Shown: in pieces, positions 40,956 through 54,464 of the stretch
Layout: every line of letters begins with the position of its first letter
Position numbering within the stretch: the stretch's first letter is position 1
NCBI GenBank assembly: GCA_963556255.1
Contig: OY744605.1
Location: forward strand, 71,524,134-71,588,133
Origin: Allolobophora icterica
Lineage: Eukaryota; Annelida; Clitellata; Crassiclitellata; Lumbricidae
Length of the DNA: 64,000 nucleotides
Reading direction: 5' to 3'
The notes under the pieces: generated by a model
The model's input: the letters and a program-made list of their open reading frames with translations, nothing else
Database searches by the model: none
What the model was told of the DNA's origin: nothing
Made by a program: the position numbers and the translations under genes

Positions 40956-43900
40956 ATGCGTGTACAGAATCGAAGTTGGAATATGCGAACGTTGTTTCTT
41001 GTAACGGTTTTCGCCTTTGCATCCGTCGTGGAGGCGTGGAAAGACGATGGACTGGGTGCAGACTATCCATTCCGAGACCCTTCTCTCAGCTGGGATGAAC
41101 GAGTGGAGGATCTGGTTGATCGACTCACCCTGAAGGAGATGGTGACGCAGATGGCCAATGGTGGTCCAGATGCAGCCCCGGCCATTCCGCGACTTGGCAT
41201 ACCCCCGTACAACTTCAACACCGAGTGTCTGCGTGGGATCGTCAAACCAAACCAAGCCACCGCCTTCCCGCAGTCGATCGGACTTGGCGCCACCTTCAGG
41301 TTGTATAAAGTCTAATTGAATAAATTGCTAGAACTTATAAGCTTTTAAACTGGCACACTGCAGAGGCATGGGCGTCCGGAGGGGGAAAGGGGGCATTCCC
41401 TCCCCCGTGGATTTTGAAAGTTGTCACGTTTTCTTTGTTCGTGAATAGCTAGCTATTCTATGCAAAAACGTCACTTTGCCCACCTGGAAAATTTTGACCC
41501 CCTCCCCAGAAAAATATGCCTATTTGCAGAGGTTTCGGGGCCCTAAGTTGGAAATACAATGGGATTCTAAAAATCCAATTAACCGAAATTCTTTTCCATT
41601 TCGTAATCAAGTTGTAATTGGCCTGTTATGCCACGGGTGCATTACAGTTCAGTACAGTACCACTTCTAATACTGAAGGTTTTGCATCCAGGTCGTATGCA
41701 AGTCACGGTATGAATAGTTGAAAATTTCCTCTGATCACACATCAGGCTATAGAAAGCCACAGAAAAATGAGAAATCACTTATGCACTGTTGAGCAAGAAA
41801 AAAATCAATCCATCAGTGAACACATAACTATGCAAAAAAGATTACTCAGAATTTAGCAGTTTTAGTGTGATTACAGCTTCTGCTTTTGATGCGCCAGAAA
41901 GAAAAATCAATATTAATCAGTATGAACATGATTAACATTTTTTATTACCTACCCAGATTAAACAGTTTTAATATGAATGAAATTTGGAACCAGGTGTTTA
42001 CCTTTAACACCCCACTTTTCTTTGAACAATATGGGTTGTTTTATAAACCAAAAATGTACATAAAATCTGATTCCATTTTCTGCTTAATTCATATAACCAG
42101 TTGATAATGAATTACCTGTTTTTTGTTTGACCTTAGCCCTGACCTAATTAAAGCAATGGCAGAGGCCATAAGCACGGAGGCACGTGGCATCTACAATGAT
42201 GTCAAGTCCAAGGGACAGTACCCGATTCAGAAGGGCATCAGCTGCTTCTCCCCATGCATCAACATTCTTCGACACCCACTGTGGGGCAGAAATCAGGTGG
42301 ACTTTACATGACACTAACTTACTATACATATGTAAACTCACACACACATACACACACACACACCTACACACACACACACACACACACCTGCACACTCACA
42401 CATACACACAAACTCACAAACACACACACACACACTTTCATATGAACAGATGGAAAAACATTTCCAGTTGTGATTAAATTGTACCAGTATGGACCAGTTC
42501 ATAATCTCGTATTCGTTGATTTTGGATTTCAGGAAGTGTACGGTGAAGACCCTTTTCTCACAGGAGCACTTACCGCTGCATATGTGACAGGGCTACAGGG
42601 CGACCACCCTCGTTACGTTAGAGCCAACGCTGGTTGCAAGCACTTTGCTGTTCACTCTGGACCTGAAGACATTCCTTCGTCCAGGTTCAGCTTCAATTCT
42701 GTGGTTGGTTGTTTAATATTTATATTTCTGCTATTACCAATGGTAGTACTGTTATTACATAATAATATATTTTCACTTTTATGAGGCTGGATGCGCACAG
42801 AGCCTAAGTTTTCTAGATTAAAATCAATAACCTATTTTTTCTTCTTGTCCTTCCTTACCCGACCTGTTGCTGCAGTCAGGTGCATATTTTAACTCGCGTA
42901 CAGCGACCTTTCCTTCAGCCTCGGCTGTGTTACAGCTCTGTACAAGTCGTATTATTATTATTATTTTTACCCAAGGTAGTCATGATCCCTCAGGTGATAA
43001 AAAAATTTCCAGAGACAGAAAAATTGTTGGCCTTTAACACTTTAACGATGTGTTGCATTGGGTTCCCAGTCACTCTTAGTACACACTCTTGTCTTTAAAG
43101 TGTTAATGACAGTAACTGTATATCTCGGTAACTGTGTATCTCGGCTTTTGTAGAGTGCATTTGCAAGAACCTCTTGAAAGCGTTTTCGAATAGTAATGAT
43201 AATAATAATAATAATTATAATAATATTCCAGATGTCACAAAGCCACTACACAATTTTTTTATTGTAAAAAGTAATAATTCACTGATTCCCAGACACTAAA
43301 TTACTGATGCTTTAAGAACCTATGTCTTTGTCACGTTGTAAATCTTAAGTAAGAGTAAGACACTAAATCAGGTTTGAAGCAGTTGAGCGAGTGTATGTAT
43401 TTGCCAAGCCACTTACTGTAGCTCCTAATATGTGGGGGCATGTGTATACTATCTCTCAGTTTTTTATCACCAGGTCTCTGAACGAGATTTCCGTCTGACG
43501 TTTATGCCGCATTTCAAGCGTTGCATTGAGGCTGGTTCCCTGAATCTCATGTGCAGCTTCAACAGGTAGGTCAGAAAGTAGGCCTAATCTTATATAATAA
43601 AATCTGATGACTTTTGTAGCACCATTATCTTAATGCACAAAGTGTCGGTTGATGGTTGCTTCCAGTTAAACTGTAATGAAAAGTTCTGATCCACTGAGAA
43701 ACCAGAAGTGAGGTTGCAGTGGGTTAGAAAGTTGTGATTTAGAAGTGTCGACCTGAAAGACTTTGAAGAACGAACAAAACACACAAAACTGAAGAGTTCA
43801 TTCCGAAACCAGCCACCAAGCTCAAAAGGAGGATCTAATGTGGCTTAATTTAACTTGGGCCTTATCTGTCTGGCTTAATTTATCATTTAAGCAAGATTTG

Positions 43901-44921
43901 TGTGTTGTAAATTTGGCTTAGCTCTGAAATATCTGATTTGCTTTAATTTTAGCCCAATTTATTTGTTTTAAATTTAGCTTAGGCTTAATTTATGTGACTT
44001 AGTCTAATTTAAGACTACTTTAAGACTCCACCATAAGTCAGTTCAGGTTTAATTGTCGTGCATAATTTAGCCCTACTTTGCCTTCTGGTAGTTTGAACAG
44101 TAGGGGCATAATTTCTTGCATAATTTAGCTAGGCGTAATTCATGATGCGTAATAAAAGTAGTGGGCGCATGTGTTCTGTCATCCATTTTGTACATAGAGA
44201 AAGGGTGACACCATCGTGTGAATGATAAGAGAACAGATCAATGTCTGTGCACTGGAGCAGAGTGAGGAAGGGAATAGGAGGGGAGGAGATGGGTGACGAA
44301 GGTGCAATTTGTCAGAGAGGGACAGCGAAAGGGTGCAAGCATAGTTGTATTGAGGTGGAGCAACAAGAGGATTTCACAACAAGTGACATTTTGTTGAACT
44401 AGTGTGGAATTTATCAGACAGAAGCGTTTTCTTATTTTTGTCATAGCATCAACGGGGTACCAGCTTGTGGCAATCAACGACTTCTGACAGAAATTGGCCG
44501 CAAAGAGTACGGCTTCAAAGGATTCTACATCAGCGATGCAGGTGCCATAGAGCTCATCTACACTGGCCATAGATACGTTAACTCCGTGCTTGCTGCCGTT
44601 GCCTTGGCAGCCAACTCGGGCGTCGACCTTGAACTTGGCACATCGCCTGCCTATGTTCAACTCTATGATGCAGTCGCCAATAACAGTGTGTCTTATGGTA
44701 CTATCGTTGAACGTGTGAAGAAGCTGTTCTACGTGAGAATGCGACACGGATCGTTCGATCCTCCACAGATGAATCCGTATGAATCGATCAACGTGTCTGT
44801 GGTTCAGAGTGAGGATCACCGGCAACTGGCATTCATTGCCGCAACGAAAAGCCTCGTGCTTCTGAAGAATGAGAACGTCTTGCCGCTTCTGGAAGGCACA
44901 ATTAAGAATCTGGCGGTAAGA

Positions 44922-44963
<42 letters not shown>

Positions 44964-45081
44964 GGAGTTTTTATATAGATTAATATGTCTGGCACTACAC
45001 AGTACATGCACACTTATTTACGTACACAATAGTTCATGTAGATATGTTTATGTAATTACATACATATACATACATATACAT

Positions 45082-45133
<52 letters not shown>

Positions 45134-46113
45134 ATACCTAATGTAAAGTTTGAAAAGTTGTATATAATAGTTTGTTGTTCCTAATACATAACCATGTACC
45201 TTTGGTAGGTCGATGATTGAGATGCGACAGAAGCTGCTATAAAATGTTACATTGCATATTTTCAAATTAATTTTAATGAATACATATCTCTAATAAAAAT
45301 TTTCCTTTGTTTATTGTTAACTTTACATTCCATTGTGTTTTGTTCCTTCAGGTGATTGGGCCAATGGCTGACAATCTTGAGGAGCTTTTTGGTGACTACA
45401 GTCCGTCCCCTGATCCTCGCTATTCGAGCACTCCATACGATGGTTTAAAATCAGCTGCAGACAACGTTATCCTGGCTAAGGGTTGCAACGACAACTGGTG
45501 CAGCCAGTACAACGCTGCCGAAATAAAGAACGCCACATTAGCTGCAGATGTTGTTATTGTGTGTCTTGGAACAGGTAACTGTGTGCTCACTCAGATAACT
45601 TGATCATTTATTTATTTTATTCATTTATTTATTTATTCATCTGTTTATTTATTTATGCATCTATTTTTTATATGTTTAGGGACTTATTACACATGGTCTT
45701 TAAATCTGAATCTGACTGTGAGTATTCACAGAGACCAGATCGCATTATGCAAAGGTCAGTAGAATAGTCAATCTTGGCAAGTGCTTTTCATAATTTGAGT
45801 GGCAAGTGGGGCGTTTTCAGTCTCGTGTAGCTAGGTTACAAGTTCATGCAATGAAAGAAGAAGTAGGAGAAGGAGAAGAATCCCAAAAAGTTACCCCAAG
45901 AGGCACCATTGGTGTTTGCAACTTAGTTTGTTTAGTCGGGGCATATGAGGGTGAATGGCTAATCCTGTCCCCACTGACTTTCCATTAACTTCATATAGTC
46001 AGTATATTAATTTTGGAGCAGATTTTCCCAGAAATTTTAAAAACATCTTTTACTCTGGTGATACTGATGATGATCATTGATGATGATTATTATGATGGTG
46101 GTAACGGTAATGG

Positions 46114-46160
<47 letters not shown>

Positions 46161-46785
46161 CCAATGATAATGATTGTGAACTATGATTATTCAGGTCAGC
46201 AGGTGGAGGGGGAAGGCTACGACCGATCAACCTTGGCCCTTCCCGGTCACCAGGAGCAACTGATGGAGGACGTCATGGCCTATGGTTGGTTAATGAAACA
46301 GTTTGCATCTGATTGCTTTTAGGTTGAAATAGGGTAAGGTAAACTAACTGCTCATTTATTACAAGGCTTCGTCCTGAGGTTAAGTATCTGTCAGCTGAAG
46401 CACACACTTGACAACAGTAATGCCAATAGCCAGATAACCAGACAACCTCTCCTTAGGTTTATTATTATTATTATTATTGTGAATTATCAAGCACCATTAT
46501 CTAATGACTAACCGGCAAATGATGATGCTGAACAATTGTGAGTGAAGGTGTTTGAGACTCGAAGTCCCTACACAATAACCGTCTCAGGTGGCTGCGACCC
46601 GTACTTCCCGCATTACAAGGCAAGTGCTTTAACCAACTGGCTGCCATGTCCAATGGTTTGATTCTGTTACAGAATCCTCAACGGGAGTTTGCATCCCAGA
46701 TGACGTGGTGAGAGACTGATAGTTTTTAGTCAATCTGTCTAGCTCCTGAGTAGATAACCTTGAAGGGGCACTATATAAGACCTCT

Positions 46786-46832
<47 letters not shown>

Positions 46833-49800
46833 CTCTAAAAGCCTGAGGGTCACACTTCGGGCGGCAAAAAAAAAAAAAATAATAATAATAATAAGCCAAT
46901 CTAATGTAGTTTAATCGATGGCACGCTGTCGTAATCGAAGGGCATCAGTCGATGTCGTAATCGAAGGGCATCAGTCGATGTCACTTCAATTGAAACCGTC
47001 ATTCCATTGAAACCGTAATCCATTGAAGTAGTCCAGTCTGTATGTGATAGGTCAGGCATGCTGTAATAAATGCAACAAATATGAAGAAACAATCGTAATT
47101 ATAGACAAATTAAAGATTAAATAAATAGACATATATTTATATTTAAACGGGCAAAAGGAATTAAGTTAAGTTTTTGGCTGATGTGCATGCATCTAAAAAT
47201 ATTTGAATAGCATTTTAAGCTTTTTATTTGACTTGAATTTTATGTAACCTGTGTAGATTTTGGTTGAAATGAATAAAATCATAAATGGTGTTGAAAAAGC
47301 TGTTACATGTGCATCAAGATATTTAATATAAAACGCCGTAAGCTAGCAGTATATACGAAAACAGAAATAAATATAACAGAAAATAAATGTATAAATAAAT
47401 ATTCTTTTCCAATAAATAAGAACATAATTGCATAAATATTCTTTTCCAATAAATAAGAAAAATGCAGAAATAAATATTGCTTTTTCAATTAATAAGGAAA
47501 TAAATGCGTGCATATTTTTCCAGCAAAAAGGCCGGTCATTGTGTTGGTATTTTCTGGTGGACCTGTGGACATTACCTTGGCAAAGTTTAGTGCAAGCGTT
47601 GGTGCCATAGTGCAGTGCTTCCTTCCTGCACAGTCAACTGGTGCTGCGATTCGTGCTGTTCTCTTTAGGAAGGATGGTCGTGTTGTGAGTCCTGCTGGAC
47701 GCTTGCCATACACGTGGCCACTATCAATTGCCCAGGTCAGTTGTAATAACAGCCTCAGATGTTTATTCTGGGGTCCATCATTACATACATTTAGAAGGGG
47801 CAACAAAAAATGCAGCCGCCATCATGGTATATCAATGAGCTGGATGTGAAATTTTGAATATTATTTGTTATTGATTTGTAACTTCTGTTAATAATAATAA
47901 TAATTTTCTTCATTAATTCAAACTGACAATTGCAGTAAGATTACATTGAAACATGTCCGTAAAATCAAATCTTAACTAAACACACGGTTTGACAGCCATG
48001 CAAGGCGCCGCACTAGAGGGGGTTATGGGTATCGAACCGCAAATTTAATGGTCTCCTGGCCATGAGTGTTACCATTACTCTGTCCTCACTCCCCACAAGG
48101 TATCGGCCAATGGCGGACCAAACCCAAGCCATAATGATCTGGATGTGAAATTATGAATATGCATTGTTGAATTTATGAATATGAATTTTTATTTTTTCTT
48201 AATTTAGGTATATGAATATAGTTTTACATAACTAGGCATTATTTAGCACCAGTGTTGAATGACTAAGTCTTTTTCGTTTCCATATACTAGGTTCCACCGA
48301 TGACAAACTATTCGATGGAAGGTCGCACATATCGCTACTTCAAAGGACCCGGTGCTCCTTTGTACCCATTCGGATACGGATTGTCCTATGCCCAATTTAA
48401 ATATTCCGACCTTGTCGTCAATCCTACAGTTGTCAAGTCCTCAGATGATCTTGTGAGAATCACTGTTAACTGCTACAATGCCGGACCTTACGATTCGGAT
48501 GAGGTGAGAAGAGATTGCTCTTGAGAGGCAACAACAGCTTTTATTTGTCTATTTATTTATTTATATCGCTTGCCTGTTTGGCTAGTCTGAGGCATGAAAC
48601 AAGTGTGCACAAACAACTTGTCCAGGGTCATTAAATGGAGTCTACTCAGCAGGCTCAAGCCAACAATTGTTGGGCCACTGACCCAGTGCGCTACCTACTA
48701 CTGTTTGGTAGTGCACTGGGTATGTAGCTCAATGATCGTGGACTTGATCATGCTGGGATTGAACCACTGTGCTGCATGGAGGTCTGTATAGTAGTTTAGC
48801 AACTATGCTATTACACTTTTTAATATTATAGTATTATCGTACAGTTTAACCTTTTAACGACGAGTGCGTACTAGAATGCATGGAAAACTAATCCCTCTTG
48901 TTGTTAAAGGATTAAATATAGTTTATTATGGGACAAACTGATAGACGCATGAAAAATGTGAAAATCCCTGGAGAACATATTGACTTGTGTTGCACTGAAC
49001 CTAAACGTTGGAGGACATGTGCTTCCGGTTCCATTAGGATCCACCATGTACTGGATCTTGGAATGAAACTAGAATTCAGCTGACGCACAGACATAAGAGC
49101 AACTTGGTAACTGGTTTGCTCTTTCATATGCTTATCCGTAGCACAGATACGGATTTGTTGACTTCATTCAAACAAAGTGCTTTGAATAAATAGATAAATT
49201 GGTTTTTCAGGTGACGCAAGTCTATATCAGTTGGCGGGACTGTCCAGTGGTAATGCCACAGCGCCAGATGGTGGCCATTTCAAGAAATATGATTCCAGTC
49301 TCTGGGCAACCACAGATGGTTGAACTACAAGTGAAAGCCGAACAGCTGATGATCTGGGATGATGTCAAAGGATTCATTCTCAACCCAGGTATAACCATCT
49401 GATCTGAATTCAACTGGCACAGAATTGTGGGTATCGTATGGTAAGTGTAGGTATGGTAAAGTAAGGTATTGTAAATAAATAAGTTTAAATAAGGTTACAA
49501 AAGATCAGTTACTTAATATGTATTACCATATGGTAATTAGGTAATTATCAGTAAGGTACTGTGGATTAATTAAGGCAAAGGAAGGTAATATTTAGGTAAG
49601 GTATATATTAGGTAACTGTTCTACCTAAGACTTCCATTCAAAGCTTGGTAAAGTAAATCTCTCTTGGATTAATCTTGTGTGTGGGATATTATAGTGATAC
49701 TTTAATATAATAATTATAATTAATGGACTAGTTCTAGGGGTACTAATTCCAGGGTTTTTGTTCTCTGGAGAATTTGGTAAATCCTTTAGTAAAATAATTG

Positions 49801-49949
49801 TACTATTATTATTACTAATACCATTATTATTACTATTATTGTTTTCCAATTCAGGTGTGATTGATGTCTTTGTTGGTGGTCAACAACCACAGCAGGAGAC
49901 CGTTGTTGGTTCAAACATCCTTCAAGCAGCAATTCAGATAGCACCTTAA
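40956..49949 (+). CDS. Glycoside hydrolase family 3, beta-xylosidase/beta-glucosidase-like, 11 exons
   Basis: Exons: 40956-41299, 42137-42296, 42533-42703, 43474-43565, 44447-44915, 45352-45574, 46195-46284, 47524-47735, 48291-48503, 49211-49388, 49855-49949. All introns are GT-AG and the phases agree, giving 748 codons, the usual GH3 length. ATG at 40983 gives the better signal peptide (MRTLFLVTVFAFASVVEA), so the protein is probably secreted. The N-terminal (alpha/beta)8 domain contains FNTECLRGI, GCKHFAVHSGPE, NLMCSFNSINGVPACGN and the nucleophile motif GFYISDAGA (Asp at ~286 from the first Met). The second domain has GQQVEGEGYDRS and VIVLVFSGGPVDI. The C-terminal part (PFGYGLSYAQF onward) is the fibronectin-III-like domain. 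It would release non-reducing terminal sugars from plant or algal glycans. The exact sugar specificity cannot be read from sequence. Confidence 0.93.
41367..41524. mobile_element. Probable hAT-type MITE in GH3 intron 1
   Basis: 158 bases flanked exactly by TGCAGAGG (41359-41366 and 41525-41532). It starts CATGGGCGTCCGG and ends with a weakly matching inverted end. The target duplication is convincing, the TIR is diverged. Confidence 0.55.
42340..42437. repeat. (CA)n microsatellite in GH3 intron 2
   Basis: An interrupted CA tract, about 95 bases. Confidence 0.95.
44922..45130. repeat. (ATT)n and (AT)n microsatellites in GH3 intron 5
   Basis: ATT units from 44922 to 44962, beginning just 6 bases after the exon 5 donor, and an AT run at about 45085-45129. 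Confidence 0.95.
46079..46160. repeat. (ATG)n microsatellite just upstream of GH3 exon 7
   Basis: GAT/ATG triplets end about 30 bases before the exon 7 acceptor (46194), taking up much of the branch-point region. Confidence 0.9.
46540..46650 (-). mobile_element. tRNA-like SINE head in GH3 intron 7
   Basis: On the minus strand an A-box-like GGCAGCCAGTTGGTTAAAG is followed ~35 bases later by GGGTCGCAGCCACC, a weak B box. It lacks a full cloverleaf, so it is a SINE relic, not a tRNA gene. A plus-strand L2-type tail (CTCCTGAGTAG...CACTATATAAGACC, then AAT repeats to 46832) lies just downstream and may belong to another copy. Confidence 0.45.
46788..46895. repeat. (AAT)n and A-rich microsatellites in GH3 intron 7
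   Basis: AAT units at 46788-46832, an A-run and more AAT at 46866-46893. Directly after this, at 46927-46979, a ~27-base phrase containing GTCGTAATCGAAGGGCATC is tandemly repeated twice. Confidence 0.9.
48000..48125 (-). mobile_element. tRNA-derived SINE head in GH3 intron 8
   Basis: On the minus strand GAGTAATGGTAAC (A-box-like, 48080-48068) is followed by GCGGTTCGATACCC (B box, 48040-48027). The spacing is right for a tRNA-derived SINE. Confidence 0.5.
49398..49475. repeat. Segment duplicated in the GH3 3' flank
   Basis: About 75 bases starting TGATCTGAATTCAACTGG, in intron 10 immediately after exon 10, recur with a few changes at 50380-50455. The following 49476-49620 is made of degenerate GGTAAGGTA-like phrases. 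Confidence 0.8.
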
Positions 49950-51000
49950 CAGAGATATTAGCACCATGTTTGGTTCACCTGTCAAATGCAATTGACCAGA
50001 TTTAGTTTTACGAGCTAACATCAACCCACTCATATATGTTCATATATGTTCATAACGAGGCCTATGGCTGGTCACAGACTGTATGAGCTGTGCCATTTCA
50101 GATGATCATAGTAATTTGGATTATTTTAGTTGAATGATTTCTTCATCCATATCGTCGTGTAGTTTTATTCTGATTTCTTGCCATGATGCTTTTGTAGGAT
50201 ACTTTAAACTGCACAAATCAGTTATGCACTGGACGCATGTGCATCCACCCACCAAATTAAATCCACACTATAATAAGGCGTCGCATTGATATTTTTGACA
50301 ATTTCACTGTGTAAGTTTGGTTTACAATACAGTATGTATAAATAATATCATATAATATCATATGCATGTGTTATACTGATCTGATCTGAATTCAACTGGC
50401 ACAGTATTGTGTGGGTATGGTGTGGTAAGTGAAGGTATGGTAAAGTAAGGTATTTTTATGAGTCACTCCGTGTCATTTTCAGTGTATGACTACTAGTGGT
50501 AGATGATGGGTGTGGATGGAGGAGACAGGAGGGGGGTGTCCAATTTTTTAAGCCTGTTGGAGCCCCTGGTTATATATGTTTTTGTATGGTCATAGTTGTA
50601 GGTTATTTAAAACTGGGCAAATCAATAATGTAAGTTTTATGGCAACAGTATTCTACATTTGCAGTAGCTGCGCCTACCAGTTGGAATTCTCCAACTCTTC
50701 CTCCTCATGGTTGTAAATCTCCTACTGAGCCTATGGTTTTGAGGAAAAGTTGCTGTCTCCTCCCAACTGTCTGTTATGTACATTTCATATGGTTTCTTGC
50801 ATGCCATTGTAAAGGGGTATTTATATTAATGTCAGTTGTAATCTCGTCCCTGTTATACGAGTCTTTGTCAAAATGGAATTAGTTGTATATGATATCGTGC
50901 TGTGCTTTAAAATGGCACTTACCTGTTTCCTGTATTTTCCATGGTGTTTTAAGAAGATCAATAAACATGATATTCTGTTATTTAAAATGTTTTTCCAAAG
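49950..51000 (+). other. GH3 3' untranslated and flanking region
   Basis: The stop codon is at 49947-49949. The first good AATAAA is at 50960-50965, which would give a ~1 kb 3' UTR if used. The region includes the second copy of the intron 10 segment. No other gene was seen. Confidence 0.45.
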
Positions 51001-51478
51001 ATCAGTTAAGTTCAAGCAGCCAAATCGCTGTGATCAACATTGCAACAGAAGAGTTTGTTCGGATCAAACTGAGCACATCGTACATTTTACACAGATTAAT
51101 GCAAAACTACAAAACAGCTTTTAAAATTACAGTATTTGATATATTTTTTATAGAGTATGCAAAAATATGAAACGGCCTTTAACCAGTCTGCACTGTCAGT
51201 CCAAAACATGCTTTAGAATTGTAAAGTGGTCTTTGGACGGTTGTACACTGTTCTCTGGACGGATAAAAAACCTGAATGGATAAAAAGCTAAACAGGCTTG
51301 AGCAGAACTACCAGAAATACAATTTTGTTGTAGTGAAAACACGGATAGACATATGTAGCAAAATATCGGTTTGAATACAAAATTTGCTTAACACTTCAAC
51401 GATGAGTGTGTACTAGACGTGACTGGAAACCAGCTGTTAAATTCAGCCGGATCCGAGATCCATCTCCTTTGGTTTGAG

Positions 51479-51672
51479 CAGAGGCGGCCTTTGACAGTTT
51501 TGTGCTATAGGCAAGCCGCAAGGACAAAAATGCCGCTCCTTACTAAACACATAATTCCATTTAATTTCTTATTAACTAATTATATTATTTTTACTTTGTC
51601 GGAATTTGCCAACCCTTGAGAAATGCTGCTCTAGGCAGCCGCCTATTTCACCTATGCCTAAAGCCGGCACTG
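51479..51672. mobile_element. Probable hAT-type MITE
   Basis: 194 bases with ends CAGAGGCGGCCTTT and the inverted AAAGCCGGCACTG. The candidate 8-bp flanks (GGTTTGAG and GGTCTCCG) match only partly, so it is older or the boundary is slightly off. Confidence 0.55.
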
Positions 51673-54464
51673 GGTCTCCGATCCGCCACCTGAACTATGA
51701 GATCTGCCACCTAAAAGTTGAGACCCATCACCCATAAATATATCTGTGGTTGCAGTAATTGATAATGCACATCATATTTCATGCATTTTTCACTGTATCA
51801 GAATAGCAAAAAGAGAATATCAGTTATAGATTTGCCATATTCTTATGTCTGTACTCTAAAAAAATTTTGAGATCTGCTACCTCTGAATGACCAATTTAAC
51901 CACTCCTGGGAACCAATGCAGCTCATCGTTAAAGTGTTAAGCATTCAGGTGTTGTTAAGTGCCCGACTAGGAACACATGCATTAGAGGGTGAATGCTCAA
52001 CCAGTTTGTAGCCATAAACACAGATGCATATAAAATAAATGTACTCAAAACAATTAATGCTGTCTTCTGATGACATGTCAATGTAATTCTGACAACATAA
52101 TGCACAGTATAAGGTATACAGAGCCTTTTCATGACATCATGAAAGAGCGGTCTCGCCGCTGGAAACACAAGGTGCCAACAGCACATACACGTGTATCCAG
52201 AATAGTGCCTGAAACTCGTTAGTGCCTAGAATCCCCAAAATAGGACAACTGATAAATTGCTTCTAAGACAGCAACAGCTAAACTTTTGCAGAAATCTGCA
52301 GGCATTGTCCAAACTCTTCAAACACACAAAATGTTTACACTGTGAGAAGACATACATCCGACGCACAACGGGTTAAAGAACCTGACAGAAGCACTTCTTC
52401 CTAGCCTAACCTGAAACAATGTACAGACTGACAGAAGACCACTCCAGAGGCAATAAATGGACTCGGTAATGCGAAATCTTTGGGGAACATGCTGTGTGAT
52501 ATAAAGTGTAAACCAGGCCACACTGTAACATGGACAATGCTGAAAAAGTAAATATTTAGCACTACACTGCAATTCTTATATGGTACATTAACTAATATGG
52601 CGTGTAAAGTTAATAGCTTTGGGGACACAACATAAGCAGATGGCATGCTAACGAGGAGCAAGTAATCGAGTCCACATGGTAGATGGAAGTGCAATGTTGC
52701 ACAGTAAAGGTGCAATAGTCGTCGACTGCATGCTTCCTACACCTGTATGGATCTAACACTCTCAACCACAAACATAAACGCATACAAAGGAAAGTTGCAA
52801 CACTAGATTTAATTCAGCATTTAACAGTAACCATGTCATAACAACCTCATTCGACTGATATGGCTTGCAAGCGTCGCATTCTAAGGGCTTTCAAGTGTAA
52901 AAAATCATATAAACTGATAACAAGCAACACATAAGACAGACAGACAAACTTCACCTTCAAGACACTTTATCAACGAGTCCAAAGTTTATCTTCGCACAGA
53001 AACAAACACAGAAATATCATAATTCAACGGACAACAGCCTTCACTTCACCTTCAACACAAATTCCTTGTACTATGTGACATTCTATCTGAGGCACAGCAC
53101 TGTACGATACATGTACCGTAATGCAAGGCAACGTACTATAATGCAAACGTACAATAACACATTGTAATGTACATTAATACACTGTAAACCATCATGTAAA
53201 TTTACAGTAAATCGAATATACTGTATGTATGTATGCACATCATTGTGCATATGTATGTGTGTATCAATAAACCTTATATAGCGCCTTTAAGAACCTTAGA
53301 AAAGCACTTCAAAGCAATGTAAGTACAGTATAGCATAATGCAGCTTTTGTTAACTTTGCACAATTCTTCTCTGTAAGATATCCAGGAGTAGATACTCAGT
53401 TACTTCCTGGTTGGTGTAATTTGCATCGCACTTTAAAGTTCCTCCAAAGCACACAGTCAATTACATACATAACATTTTCATAGCACCTATTCTCCCAGGA
53501 AGTCCTCAGAAAACGATTATGGGTCTAGACTTTGAAAGCTCCCTATACATACACAAACATAGGTACCTAGTAAACATCTATAAAGGGAAGTTGGTGAACA
53601 ACTGAGCACTAAAAGCGTGATTGCCTTACCTAGCGAATATGATAAACAGCCCTCGAAAATGTTCACAGCCAGGTCTAGGGTAAATGTCAAAATAAAATTA
53701 ATCACATTTAACAATTTCAAGCATAATCATACAAACATAGAATGTCAACTCAAACAAAAAATGATATCATGGGACTTGAGAAACAAACTGAAAGTTTGGA
53801 CAACACATTTCAAATTCCAAAATTAAGGGCTAATTGCAAATTCATATTCTCTCACTTTAAATTAATAATGCAAAACCTGCATCTCTAGTTTTCTATTAAC
53901 AGTTATTTTATACAAAGTTTAATAGATTATATAATATACATGACAACTGAAGCTATTCTGTAACAAAAAAATTAAATCATGATGGAGAATTTGCATAATG
54001 CTAAATAACAATGTATTCTTTCGGCTATTCCACATAATCCCTTCATACAACTCAGAAACAGCAAATTACAGCACAATGAAAAATTTATGTAGAGCCATTA
54101 TTAAAATACTGATTCAGCCCCAAATGAAGCACTTCACTTCAGCTAATCGAATAGTTCTGGTTAAAAACTTTCTCCTTCTCTCAAGCTTCATTGACTTTTT
54201 ACCAAAAATTAATTCAGAATAGCCATAGCACTCTGCCAAAACATCTAGTAAGACATCTAATCGCATATATAACAAGACCAAAACTAAGCTGAATTTTTAA
54301 AATTTAAGATTCCTAAACGCTTTAATGCTGAGTTTTAGTTCTAAATGAAACTGTAGCTATTAAATTAAGATGACAAGCCTGCGGAATGCACCTGCGACAA
54401 AATACGGTTGAGGGTAGAAACTGACAAAGCGGGGAAACATTGTAAACTCGCTTGAAAATAACCC
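51673..54464. other. Intergenic region and PAK 3' flank, no gene
   Basis: No convincing exon on either strand. At 53262-53330 the minus strand shows an L2/SINE-type 3' end (GGCGCTATATAAGG, then TTTATTG). The PAK 3' UTR must lie in the right part, but no strong poly(A) signal could be fixed. Confidence 0.5.

Noticed and set aside
40860..41255. A 131-codon minus-strand frame
   Set aside because: It is antisense to GH3 exon 1, which has a signal peptide, correct splice phase and family motifs; the minus frame has none.
48660..48790. Another tRNA-like SINE head in GH3 intron 9
   Set aside because: A TGTAGCTCAATGATCG-like A box and a weak GGGATTGAACC B box are visible, but spacing and flanks are unconvincing.
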